Source: Ardenticatenales bacterium
Lineage (GTDB): Bacteria > Chloroflexota > Anaerolineae > Ardenticatenales > Ardenticatenaceae
Length of the DNA: 64,000 nucleotides
Assembly: GCA_020634795.1 (NCBI GenBank)
Contig: JACKAZ010000003.1
Location: 1-64,000, forward strand
Reading direction: 5' to 3'
Both the position numbers and the translations under genes were made by a program. The notes below the pieces were generated by a model. It ran no database searches and had not been told where the DNA came from. It saw nothing but the letters and a program-made list of their open reading frames with translations. Of this stretch, positions 9,224-17,255 are shown piece after piece (position 1 is the first letter of the stretch; each line of letters starts with the position of its first letter).

Positions 9224-10603
9224 ATGACTCTTCGACGAACCCCATGGCTGGTCGTGGTTGCGGCCATGTTGGTGGCCCTGTTTGGGGCGCTGGCGCTGCG
9301 CGGCACCGCCGTGGCCCAAGGCGACGTGCCCACCGCAGCCATCCCCTGTGAAAATGGCATGGCTGGCCCCTATCTTTGCGAGGGGGTCGACTTCCTCTCG
9401 TTTCTGAGCACGGCCGAAGTGGGCGGTGTGGAAGCAGGAGAAAAGGCGGCCAATCTCTGGGGCTGGACCGATCCTGACACCGACAAAAAGTACGTGGCGC
9501 TTGGGACGACCCATCGCACCGCTTTCATCGATGTGACCGATCCGGTCAATCCCGTCTACTTGGGTAACCTGCCCACGCCAACGACCCCATCGCTCAAGTA
9601 CCGGGACATGAAGTCCTACGGCAACTATCTCTACATCGTCAGTGACGAGAACAGTCAAGCGGGGCTGCAGGTCTTCGACATGACGCGGCTGCGCGATGTC
9701 ACGAGTCCGCCTGTCACCTTTACCCAGGATGCCTTCTGGGACGGCTTGGGCAACGGTCACAACCTCTTCATTAACGAGGAGAGCGGTTTTGCCTACATCG
9801 CGCGGATGACCAGCCCGACGCTCTGCAACGGCGCGATGCTGATGGTGTCGTTGGCCAACCCGCTGGCACCGGAATATTCCGGCTGCTACGAGGATGGCGG
9901 CTTCGCCTCCGACATGTACTGCGTCAACTACACCGGGCCCGACCCCGATCACCAGGGTCAGGAGATCTGCATTTTGGCAAGTGACAACGACATCTTGGTG
10001 GCAAACGTCAGCAACAAGAACAATCCGCAAACGCTGGCTACGCTCACCTACCCCGACATCATGCGGGCACACCTGCTCTGGCTCACTGAAGATCAGCGGT
10101 ACGGCGTCTCGTCGGACATGAATGACGAGATGATGATGGGGCTGAACACGCGGCTCTTCACTTGGGATTTCACCGATCTGGACGATCCGCAACTCACCGG
10201 CATCTACGAAGGGCCGTCGACCGCGAGCGATCACAACGTTTGGATCAAGGGCGATCGCGCCTATGTGGGCAACTTCCGCGCGGGGCTGCGCATCTTCGAT
10301 CTGGCCGAGCTGCCGAGCGGCACCCTGACTGAGGCCGCCTACTTCGACATGATCCCCGAGGACGACAACACGGGCCACATGGGGGGCGCGTGGGCCGCCT
10401 ATGTCTTCTTCGATGATGGACTGCTCGCCGTCTCCGATAAAGAAGCCGGTTTGTATCTGCTGGAAGAACAGCCCTCGTCACCGACCGCCGTCACGTTGGA
10501 TGCGCTGGCGTTACAACAAGGCGGGCCGAATGTGGCGTGGCTGGCGCTGGTGGGCATGGGCACGCTTTTGGCGGTTGCGGCTATGCGCCGCCTCCGTGAC
10601 TGA
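9224..10603 (+). CDS. choice-of-anchor B family surface protein
   Basis: I start at ATG 9224 (MTLRRTPW), preceded by a purine-rich AAAGGAAAAGGA; an in-frame ATG at 9206 lies within that site. The 459-residue product has a signal peptide (residues 5-31, ending AVA-Q). A body of repeated beta-strand units follows (FIDVTDPVNPVYLGNLPT, LQVFDMTRL, MLMVSLANPLAPEYSGCY, HNVWIKGDRAYVGNFRAGLR), the LVIVP-type repeats of choice-of-anchor B proteins. The end, GGPNVAWLALVGMGTLLAVAAMRRLRD-like, is a transmembrane helix plus basic tail that anchors the protein. Members are exported and cell-wall or membrane attached; their ligand is generally unknown. Confidence 0.88.
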   Translation: MTLRRTPWLVVVAAMLVALFGALALRGTAVAQGDVPTAAIPCENGMAGPYLCEGVDFLSFLSTAEVGGVEAGEKAANLWGWTDPDTDKKYVALGTTHRTAFIDVTDPVNPVYLGNLPTPTTPSLKYRDMKSYGNYLYIVSDENSQAGLQVFDMTRLRDVTSPPVTFTQDAFWDGLGNGHNLFINEESGFAYIARMTSPTLCNGAMLMVSLANPLAPEYSGCYEDGGFASDMYCVNYTGPDPDHQGQEICILASDNDILVANVSNKNNPQTLATLTYPDIMRAHLLWLTEDQRYGVSSDMNDEMMMGLNTRLFTWDFTDLDDPQLTGIYEGPSTASDHNVWIKGDRAYVGNFRAGLRIFDLAELPSGTLTEAAYFDMIPEDDNTGHMGGAWAAYVFFDDGLLAVSDKEAGLYLLEEQPSSPTAVTLDALALQQGGPNVAWLALVGMGTLLAVAAMRRLRD

Positions 10604-10618
10604 TTCGGCTGGGGTCGA

Positions 10619-10637
10619 GCGGGTGGGTGCCACCCGC
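10619..10637 (+). terminator. hairpin after the choice-of-anchor gene
   Basis: GCGGGTGG (10619-10626) and CCACCCGC (10630-10637) form an 8-bp stem 16 nt after the stop codon. Only a weak T-rich stretch follows, so termination is likely but not certain. Confidence 0.5.
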
Positions 10638-10718
10638 TTCCCATAACTGCCTAAGAGGCGGGCTTGGGATGAGAGTCGACCCCTCATCCCAAGTCGCCCC
10701 TGCTACGATGTGTCGTTG

Positions 10719-10865
10719 CTATCCCAAAGGCTGCCGATTGGCGCCAGCGACAATCTGGCGCGTGGTGTAGAGGGCGCGGATGCCGTTCATATCGTCGCTC
10801 AATCGGTCGGATAAGTCCCTGTAATGGCTGGCATCTTCCTCGCCAACGATAGGGAAGACGCTCAT
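10719..10865 (-). CDS. possible small or remnant ORF, 48 residues
   Basis: The 382 bp between the choice-of-anchor gene and the NB-ARC gene contain a minus-strand frame starting MSVFPIVGEEDASHY and ending GANRQPLG. Its codon use looks coding (GGC, GAC, ATC rich), and it reads like the C-terminus of a longer protein. No ribosome binding site or family match is evident, and it could be a decayed remnant or chance. Nothing else is visible in this gap. Confidence 0.25.
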   Translation of the reverse strand: MSVFPIVGEEDASHYRDLSDRLSDDMNGIRALYTTRQIVAGANRQPLG

Positions 10866-10985
10866 TATCGATAACGAGAAAACCCCCATTCTTCGATGTG
10901 GCTCAACGGCGTGGCAAGCGCTGGCCCTGCGGAGAACCATGTACTGTTTTTCAATTTGTAATTGTGATGAATGAAGGGAGCCGAC

Positions 10986-12389
10986 GTGGAGACCCACAAT
11001 TCAAGAGATGCTCGACATCTGCTCCGAGAGGCCTTTCGTGGTTGGTATCATGCAGAACGGCTTGGCACCCCACTCTCTGGCCTCTTCTTATTCGAGCTGA
11101 TGAAGGGTGGAAATGAGCAGAGTGTTCGATCACGCAGCAACGGTTTCTTGATGATGCTGGTTGACCAGCTGCGTGAATCCGATCCCGAAAGCGCAGAGCT
11201 TTTGCTGGCCCATTATGTGGATCGCGAATCGACCCCGAGCATGATGCAGCGGTTCGGGCTTTCGGCGGATGAACTGAGGCGCAAACAGTCACAGGCGTTG
11301 GGCCGGGTGAGCGAGATCTATGGGGCGCTGGAGCAGAGCCATCTGGTCAAATTCCAGAACCGTCTAGACCATCTGCTACCCCAGTATGTCGATGAGGAAC
11401 CGATCGGCATCGAGAAATCAGTGCAGAAGGTCGAGAATCTTCTGATCAGCGAGATGGGAAACAATGTCGTGGCCTTGTGGGGGATGGGGGGTATTGGGAA
11501 AACCACGCTGGCGGTTTCCGCGATTCGTCGCGCCATGGCCAGCGGCTACTTTTCCGAAGTGGCGTGGGTAAGCGCGAAGCAAAGTGTGTTGGAACTGGAT
11601 GGCCGCATCCGTTCGTTGGATCGGCCTGCACTCAGCTCGCGCGATTGTCTGATGGCCTTGGTCGACCAGTTGCTCGACTTCGATTTTATCGGCGGGATTT
11701 CCTCGCAAGACGCCGAGATTGCGCTGCGCGAAAAGTTGCAGGAACGCCGTCACCTCATCGTCATCGACAACCTTGAAACCCTCTATGATGTTCAGGGGCT
11801 GATGCCGATTTTGCGGATTTCGCACCCGGGCCGCATTTTGATTACCTCGCGCGAGCGATATGACGCCGTCAATTTTATCCACCATTACTCTGTTGCAGAG
11901 CTTGACGAAGCGGCCAGTATCCGCCTGCTTCGCCGTACCGCAAGCCAAGATGAGGTCGAGCAGGTGATTCAGGCGGACGATGCGACGTTGCGGATAGCCT
12001 ATCAGAAGATTGGGGGCAACCCATTGGCGTTGCGGCTGTTCGTGGGGCAGGCGCTACATAGCGATCTCCAAAAACTCGTCCACGATTTGGAACGGGGTGA
12101 GAGCAACATCACGCAGACACTCTATCGCTTCATCTTCGAACGTGCGTGGCAATCGTTGGGTGAAGAGACCCAGCAGGTCTTCATGTCGATGGTTTTCACC
12201 TCTGCGGCGGGCGATCGTGCTTCGGACGTGATGGCGACTACGGGCTTGCCCCGCGAAATGGTGATGGTTGGCCTTGACAATCTGGTGCGTCAAAACTTGG
12301 TGGATGTGAAACGGCGGTCAGGCGTAGCGGTCTACACCATCCATTCGCTCACTCGTGCCTTTCTAGAGGCCAAAGCCTTGGGGCGATAA
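10986..12389 (+). CDS. NB-ARC STAND ATPase with N-terminal HTH-like region
   Basis: The GTG at 10986 follows AAGGGAG at 5-nt spacing; an ATG 15 bp upstream (10971) lacks such a site. Numbering from that ATG, residues 1-135 are helical, with a sigma-region-4-like stretch MMQRFGLSADELRRKQSQAL (91-110). The NB-ARC core shows Walker A GMGGIGKTT (171-179), Walker B HLIVIDNLE (261-269, Asn in place of the second Asp), sensor ILITSRER (289-296) and the GxP motif GGNPLAL (348-354). A winged-helix region follows (about 380-460) and the protein then stops. STAND proteins of the AfsR/GutR type normally continue into TPRs, and here the TPRs are encoded by the next gene, 5 bp downstream. It should be an ATP-dependent molecular switch. 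Regulatory or conflict function cannot be decided from sequence. Confidence 0.88.
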   Translation: METHNSRDARHLLREAFRGWYHAERLGTPLSGLFLFELMKGGNEQSVRSRSNGFLMMLVDQLRESDPESAELLLAHYVDRESTPSMMQRFGLSADELRRKQSQALGRVSEIYGALEQSHLVKFQNRLDHLLPQYVDEEPIGIEKSVQKVENLLISEMGNNVVALWGMGGIGKTTLAVSAIRRAMASGYFSEVAWVSAKQSVLELDGRIRSLDRPALSSRDCLMALVDQLLDFDFIGGISSQDAEIALREKLQERRHLIVIDNLETLYDVQGLMPILRISHPGRILITSRERYDAVNFIHHYSVAELDEAASIRLLRRTASQDEVEQVIQADDATLRIAYQKIGGNPLALRLFVGQALHSDLQKLVHDLERGESNITQTLYRFIFERAWQSLGEETQQVFMSMVFTSAAGDRASDVMATTGLPREMVMVGLDNLVRQNLVDVKRRSGVAVYTIHSLTRAFLEAKALGR

Positions 12390-12394
12390 CAGTC

Positions 12395-13495
12395 ATGACC
12401 ATGTCCATTGAGACGTTGCTCCAAAGGCAGATCGCGAATCGTGCCAAGCTGCTGTTGGAGCAGCTCGCGCAAAAATTGGTCCTGTCAGCAGATGACTGGG
12501 ATTCGATCTATCGTGCCCTCGAAATGGCGCTCTCTGCGCCACAGGGCTGGCCCCAGGCCAAAGCGATCTTCGAGCGACTACTCGACGATCCGCGCGGGTT
12601 GGACCGTAACGAACGATGGATGTTGCTGTTGATGCACGGCATCGAGGTCAGTGCCGCTGCCGCTGACAACCTGGTGCAGGCGCGACTTTTGTTAGAATTG
12701 GGAGAGTGCTACGACCAGATCTCGGAATTCGAGCGGGCGGAAGATACCTTCTTACACAGCGCAACGCTGTTCCGACAGGAAGGGCACGCTGAGGGGGAGG
12801 GCCAGGCGCTCAACAGCGTCGCAAGTCTTTGTTATCGGCGGCAACATTACTCACTGAGTGCGGAGTTCGCCAGCAAGTCAAGGCGCGTTGCTTCCCACAT
12901 CCCCGCTATTGTAGCCCGCAGTGATTTGATTCTGGGCGCCATTGCCTTTGATCAGGATGAAGATGATCAGGCAATCACTTATTTTCGTGCCTGTCTAGAG
13001 AATTCCTTAGAGTCGGGAGAGCATCTGCTCACCGCCAAGGCCTATTCCAATTTGGGGATTATCTATCGTCAGATCGAAGATTGGAAAGCTGCGGAAGCAC
13101 TTTATTCGGAGGCGATCCATCACGCCAACACGGTCAATGACCGGATCTATCTGGGCGTATTCCATTCAAATCTAGGGGTTGTTTATTTCAAGACACGGCG
13201 CATTGAACAAGCGCTTTCTAGTTATCACGACGCATTGCAAGAGTTGAAGCGCCTCGGTAACATCGAACAGCTCGCGCCGTTGTATAACAATATCGGGATG
13301 GTCTACGCTTCTATGGGAGAATTGGAAGCGGCACGGCGGAACCTGAGGGCGAGCGCGGAATTGTGGCTGGAGCTGAAGAACCAAGCCGCCTACGACAACG
13401 TGATGAGCAATATCTTGGAGATTGAAGAGGCTGCAAAGCGTGCGAGAGGAGTAGCTCCAACCGAGAATACGGTACCCCCGGTTTCCCCTAAATAA
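12395..13495 (+). CDS. TPR-repeat protein paired with the NB-ARC ATPase
   Basis: The 366-residue protein is built almost wholly of TPR-type helix pairs from about residue 95 to 350, for example AKAYSNLGIIYRQIEDWKAA, VFHSNLGVVYFKTRRIEQAL and APLYNNIGMVYASMGELEAA. There is no signal peptide or membrane helix, so it is cytoplasmic. It starts 5 bp after the NB-ARC stop, so the two are almost certainly co-transcribed and translationally coupled. In AfsR/GutR-like STAND proteins a TPR array of this kind is the C-terminal sensor fused to NB-ARC, so this looks like that sensor encoded as a separate subunit. TPRs of this class can bind peptides or partner proteins. A strong bidirectional terminator follows at 13627-13665. 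Confidence 0.88.
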   Translation: MTMSIETLLQRQIANRAKLLLEQLAQKLVLSADDWDSIYRALEMALSAPQGWPQAKAIFERLLDDPRGLDRNERWMLLLMHGIEVSAAAADNLVQARLLLELGECYDQISEFERAEDTFLHSATLFRQEGHAEGEGQALNSVASLCYRRQHYSLSAEFASKSRRVASHIPAIVARSDLILGAIAFDQDEDDQAITYFRACLENSLESGEHLLTAKAYSNLGIIYRQIEDWKAAEALYSEAIHHANTVNDRIYLGVFHSNLGVVYFKTRRIEQALSSYHDALQELKRLGNIEQLAPLYNNIGMVYASMGELEAARRNLRASAELWLELKNQAAYDNVMSNILEIEEAAKRARGVAPTENTVPPVSPK

Positions 13496-13626
13496 GCCGC
13501 CCACGTACAGCACACGCAGGTTCGCGTGAGTGTGAACCGGGGCTTCGCTTGCAGGACAAGCTCTCAGACAGAGAAAGGGTCAAGGGGCACCAGCGTGAGC
13601 GCCCACACTGGTCTCCGCTATACACC

Positions 13627-13665
13627 AACAAGGGATACAGAAACGATGTCTCTGTATCCCTTGTT
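13627..13665. terminator. bidirectional terminator between TPR gene and small peptide gene
   Basis: AACAAGGGATACAGA (13627-13641) is perfectly complementary to TCTGTATCCCTTGTT (13651-13665), a 15-bp stem with a 9-nt loop. It sits 130 bp after the TPR gene and 20 bp after the stop of the convergent minus-strand small gene, and can end transcription from both sides. Nothing else is seen in 13496-13626. Confidence 0.8.
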
Positions 13666-13685
13666 TGAATTCGCCTGTAACGCGT

Positions 13686-13814
13686 CTACGTGCAAACGAT
13701 GTCTTGGCAATCGCCGTCGAGGGTGTTCCCCCCGGCAATTGGAACTGCTAAAATGGGTACGGACAAGAAAACGGTGAGCGCAACAGCAATGATCGCTTTT
13801 CGAATGCGGGTCAT
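13686..13814 (-). CDS. 42-residue exported peptide precursor
   Basis: The ATG at 13814 follows the exact Shine-Dalgarno AAGGAGGT at 8-nt spacing, the best ribosome binding site in the window. The peptide has a basic start (MTRIRKA), a hydrophobic core IIAVALTVFLSVPILAVPIA (residues 8-27) and a short polar end GGNTLDGDCQDIVCT with two cysteines. This is the layout of a signal sequence with a tiny mature part of about 13-16 residues. The gene ends 20 bp before a 15-bp-stem terminator, convergent with the TPR gene. A secreted signalling or bioactive peptide is possible; a one-helix membrane peptide is the main alternative. No homologue is recognised. Confidence 0.75.
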   Translation of the reverse strand: MTRIRKAIIAVALTVFLSVPILAVPIAGGNTLDGDCQDIVCT

Positions 13815-13869
13815 GATTGAGACCTCCTTAGCATAGTTCTGAATGGTCAGAATAGTGTGTGTTAGGATC

Positions 13870-13888
13870 GTGAACTCGTTTTGTTCAC
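13870..13888. promoter_or_regulatory. inverted repeat, candidate operator
   Basis: GTGAAC (13870-13875) and GTTCAC (13883-13888) form an inverted repeat 55 bp upstream of the small peptide gene, in the AT-richer gap between it and the divergent HTH gene. An HTH regulator site is plausible but untested. Confidence 0.35.
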
Positions 13889-14079
13889 AAACAACGGTAA
13901 CGAAACGGGCCGGGGATGCACGTAGTCCATCTCGTGACCCTGCAGCTTGGCGGTGGTGTACCACACAGTGGGTTGATCACGTCCTCTGGCGGCTCACTCG
14001 AGGGTAATAATAGGAGATTTTTCCTACGTTGTGTTGTAGATTGACAACGTGTTTTGGCAGAATCGCTATCAATCCCCAT
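13885..14079 (-). CDS. possible Cys-rich mini-ORF, 64 residues
   Basis: A minus-strand ATG frame (MGIDSDSAKTRCQ...) ends in a tail with regularly spaced cysteines: NPLCGTPPPSCRV, TTCIPG and RYRCL. It lies just upstream of the exported-peptide gene on the same strand. There is no ribosome binding site and no signal sequence, so it may be chance. I list it because a second cysteine-rich small ORF next to the first is suggestive. Confidence 0.25.
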   Translation of the reverse strand: MGIDSDSAKTRCQSTTQRRKNLLLLPSSEPPEDVINPLCGTPPPSCRVTRWTTCIPGPFRYRCL

Positions 14080-14127
14080 GATAATGTATTCTGAGTTGAC
14101 ATAATGATGGACTTGAAAAGGTGATAT

Positions 14128-14688
14128 ATGACTGGTCGTTCCATCAACGAGCCGTTCAAGGCCTGTTGTGACGAGGCATTCAGCATCGTCAAAGGGATCC
14201 ACAAGCTTAATTATCCGATCATTAGCGACCGAATTGGCGAGGAACTCGATGTCCCAGGGACCACGATTGAATATTGGAAACGAGGCAATCCCCCCCGCGA
14301 GTGGCAACAGCTTGAGGAGATGGTGGTCGTCCTGATTCAATTGGCCGGGTTGAGACTCGACGACGATTGGGTCCGGAATTTTCTAAGGGCAGGGAACCAT
14401 CCTTTCGTTGAACGCGGGCTGACGCGCGTAAATGAGCGCGTCGGACGTCCGCAGGCACAGCCGTCAACCCCGCTTGCGCTTGGAGCACAGAGTCCTGCGG
14501 ACGGGCCGCACCCCATCAGCGAGGCGGAGCGGTCGAATGAGGAGCACGTCACCTATGTCGTCATACCCCGCCACCTCTTCATTCTCTCTTTGGTGCTACA
14601 CTTATTCCTCTTGCTGACCCATCCCATGTTTTCGCCGCTATTTCGGCGAAAGCCGGAAGGGCAAACGCAGACCGCTCGTACCGACTAA
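14128..14688 (+). CDS. membrane-tethered helix-turn-helix protein
   Basis: The ATG follows AAAAGGTGA. The 186-residue product has an N-terminal helical domain in which residues 30-55 (PIISDRIGEELDVPGTTIEYWKR) read as a helix-turn-helix of the XRE/Cro kind. A polar, proline-rich linker (100-140) follows, then a hydrophobic helix near the end (about 145-168, VVIPRHLFILSLVLHLFLLL) with a basic cytoplasmic-type tail FRRKPEGQ. A DNA-binding head tied to the membrane fits a regulator that senses something at the envelope. It is divergent from the exported peptide gene, sharing a 313-bp AT-richer intergenic region. Targets are unknown, and protein-protein rather than DNA binding is possible. Confidence 0.7.
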   Translation: MTGRSINEPFKACCDEAFSIVKGIHKLNYPIISDRIGEELDVPGTTIEYWKRGNPPREWQQLEEMVVVLIQLAGLRLDDDWVRNFLRAGNHPFVERGLTRVNERVGRPQAQPSTPLALGAQSPADGPHPISEAERSNEEHVTYVVIPRHLFILSLVLHLFLLLTHPMFSPLFRRKPEGQTQTARTD

Positions 14689-14828
14689 CCCCATCGCGCC
14701 GAGCGCTGCGTTCCCACCTGTCAGCATCGCAGTTTGCTAGGCGCTAACCCCGCACCCGTAGTAAGCCGTTGCGACGAACGTGGCTTGGCACTGCATTTTC
14801 TACGACATAAACCAACGATGGACCACGC

Positions 14829-17117
14829 ATGATGACGTTGCTAGATGCTTTAAATACCGAACAACGTGCGGCCGTCTCGCAGATCGAGGGGCCGCTTTTG
14901 GTGTTGGCTGGCCCCGGTAGTGGCAAGACCCGCGTCTTGATCCACCGTGTTGCCTATCTGATGGCGCGCGGCGTCGACCCCTGGCACATTTTGGCCGTCA
15001 CCTTCACCAATCGCGCCGCCCGCGAGATGCGTGAGCGGTTGACCGACTTGGCCGGTTCCGCTAGCCAAGAGGTGACAATGGGCACCTTTCACGCGCTGGG
15101 CGTGCGTTTGCTGCGCCGCCATAGCGAGCAGCTTGGAATCGCCCGCAACTTCCTGATTTACGACACCGACGATCAGCGTGCCGTGGTGAAGCAGGCCATC
15201 GCCGATCTGAACTTGGACGACAAGCGCTTCCGGCCCAACGCGGCCCACGGCACCATCTCCCGCGCCAAGAACGAGGGCCAAACCCCGCAGACCTTCGCTG
15301 CGCAGAACTACCGCGAAGAAGTGTCGCTCCGTATCTGGGAGCGGTACGAGAGGCTGATGGCGGAGCGCAACGCCCTCGACTTTGATGATCTGCTGATCCG
15401 TACCCGCCAACTGCTCAGCGACTGGCCCGACGTGCTGGCCGCCTATCAACGTCGCTGGCAGTACATCCATGTCGATGAGTTTCAGGATACGAACTTGGTG
15501 CAGTACGACATTGTACGGCTGTTGGGGCAGAGTCATACCAATCTCTTTGTGGTGGGCGATATCGACCAATCGATCTATGGCTGGCGGGGCGCGGACTACC
15601 GCAACATCCTGAAATTCGAAGAAAGTTTCCCCCAAGCACGCACCATCGCCTTGGAACAAAACTATCGCTCGACCCAACATATTCTGGATGCCGCCTCGGC
15701 ACTGATTCGTCACAACAAGGAGCGCAAAGACAAGGGGTTGTGGAGCCAACTTGGCGATGGCGAGCAGATCGAACTGTTCGAAGCCTACGACGAGCGCGAA
15801 GAAGCGCAGTATATCGTACGCGAGATGCGGCGGCTTCAGTCGCGCCACGGCTATCATAACCGTGACATGGCGATCATGTACCGCACCCACGCCCAGTCGC
15901 GGGCGCTGGAGGAGCAGTTCGTGCGCAGCGGCCTGCCCTACACCATCGCGGGCGGCACCCGCTTCTACGAGCGGCGCGAAGTGAAGGACATCATGGCCTA
16001 CCTGCGCTTGCTCTATAACCCCCGGGATGGCGTTTCTTTTGACCGCATCCTCAGCACGCCGCCGCGCGGCATCGGCGCCCGCAGCGCCGAACGGCTGAAG
16101 GAATGGGCCGACCAACTCGGCTTGGCCCCCATGGAAGCGCTCGACCGCCTGGCGGCGCTCAATGCGGGCGACGAGGGGAGCGCCCTGCTGCCCGACCTGC
16201 CCTCCCCTTTCGACAGTCGCAGCAGTAATGCGCTCTTAGCTTTCCACACGCTCTTCGCCGATTGGCGCCAAGAGATGAGCACCGTCAACCTGCCGATGCT
16301 GATCGGCACGATATTGGAAGATATCGACTATCGCGGCTATTTGCAGGGCAGCAACGATAAGATGATCGACCTTGAAGCCGAGGAGCGCTGGCGCAACGTC
16401 TTGGAACTCCAGAACGTGTCAGCGCAATATGAAGAACTCTCCGCCGAGGCGGGGCTGCCCGAATTTCTGGAGGCAACGTCACTGATGAGCGACGCCGATC
16501 AGTTGCCCCAAGAAGAACAGAATGTGGTCACCATGATGACCCTACACACGGCAAAAGGACTAGAATTCCCGGTTGTCTTCATGCCCGGTTTGGAAGAAAA
16601 CATTCTGCCCCACAGTCGCTCTCAGGAGACGAAGGAGGAATTGGAAGAGGAACGGCGGTTGGCCTACGTTGGCATCACGCGCGCAAAGGAACGGCTTTAC
16701 CTCACCTACGCCTTTCGCCGCACCGTCTGGGGCAGCACCGAGTCTGCGATCCCCTCGCGCTTCCTCCGCGAATTGCCGCGCCAGACCTTGTCGAAAGGCA
16801 ATGCGCCCGCCGCGTCACGCATGGGCAGCCGCGCCGATTCCCCATCGACTCGAACGCGGCAGGGCGCGGGATCCAACAACGCCGATTCGCGCTGGACGCG
16901 CACGGTGGCCACCTCTCGCACCAAGCGTCGCCCCACCACCACGTCCAGCGCATCGACCGCCTTCAAAGCAGGCGACAAGGTGAAACATGGCAGCTTCGGT
17001 GTCGGGACCGTGATCTCGGCCAAGCCCAGTGGCGGCGATGAGGAGGTCGTGGTCGCCTTCCCCGACAAAGGGACGAAGCGGCTGCTCGCCTCATTCGCCG
17101 GGTTGGAAAAGGTCTGA
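14829..17117 (+). CDS. pcrA: UvrD/PcrA-type superfamily 1A DNA helicase
   Basis: The 762-residue protein shows the SF1A motifs in order: Q motif LNTEQRAAV, Walker A AGPGSGKTR (27-35), AVTFTNRAAREMRERL, motif II HVDEFQDTN (around 215), motif III VGDIDQSIYGWRGA, motif IV ALEQNYRST, motif V TMMTLHTAKGLEFP and motif VI YVGITRAKERLYL. The last 50 residues (FKAGDKVKHGSFGVGTVISA) form the Tudor-like C-terminal domain that in PcrA/UvrD binds RNA polymerase. The linker before it is long, basic and rich in Ser/Thr. It acts in nucleotide excision repair, replication restart and transcription-coupled repair. The start is one of two adjacent ATGs and no clear ribosome binding site is seen. Confidence 0.95.
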   Translation: MMTLLDALNTEQRAAVSQIEGPLLVLAGPGSGKTRVLIHRVAYLMARGVDPWHILAVTFTNRAAREMRERLTDLAGSASQEVTMGTFHALGVRLLRRHSEQLGIARNFLIYDTDDQRAVVKQAIADLNLDDKRFRPNAAHGTISRAKNEGQTPQTFAAQNYREEVSLRIWERYERLMAERNALDFDDLLIRTRQLLSDWPDVLAAYQRRWQYIHVDEFQDTNLVQYDIVRLLGQSHTNLFVVGDIDQSIYGWRGADYRNILKFEESFPQARTIALEQNYRSTQHILDAASALIRHNKERKDKGLWSQLGDGEQIELFEAYDEREEAQYIVREMRRLQSRHGYHNRDMAIMYRTHAQSRALEEQFVRSGLPYTIAGGTRFYERREVKDIMAYLRLLYNPRDGVSFDRILSTPPRGIGARSAERLKEWADQLGLAPMEALDRLAALNAGDEGSALLPDLPSPFDSRSSNALLAFHTLFADWRQEMSTVNLPMLIGTILEDIDYRGYLQGSNDKMIDLEAEERWRNVLELQNVSAQYEELSAEAGLPEFLEATSLMSDADQLPQEEQNVVTMMTLHTAKGLEFPVVFMPGLEENILPHSRSQETKEELEEERRLAYVGITRAKERLYLTYAFRRTVWGSTESAIPSRFLRELPRQTLSKGNAPAASRMGSRADSPSTRTRQGAGSNNADSRWTRTVATSRTKRRPTTTSSASTAFKAGDKVKHGSFGVGTVISAKPSGGDEEVVVAFPDKGTKRLLASFAGLEKV

Positions 17118-17205
17118 TAGGGGATGGCGAATGGCGCAAAGCGCCTACCAGCCATTGCGATTCTTCGGGCATCAATGAAACAACGCGGGCCTTCTTTGTC
17201 ATTCG

Positions 17206-17247
17206 CGTGGACGGACTACATTGCATTTGCAACGTAATCCGTCCACG
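17206..17247. terminator. long inverted repeat between convergent pcrA and leuS
   Basis: CGTGGACGGA (17206-17215) pairs with TCCGTCCACG (17238-17247), and an inner TTGC/GCAA stem (17221-17232) extends the hairpin. It lies 8 bp before the leuS stop on the minus strand and about 90 bp after pcrA. No T-run follows, so it may be a bidirectional terminator, an mRNA 3' protector or both. Confidence 0.5.
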
Positions 17248-17255
17248 AGCTATCC

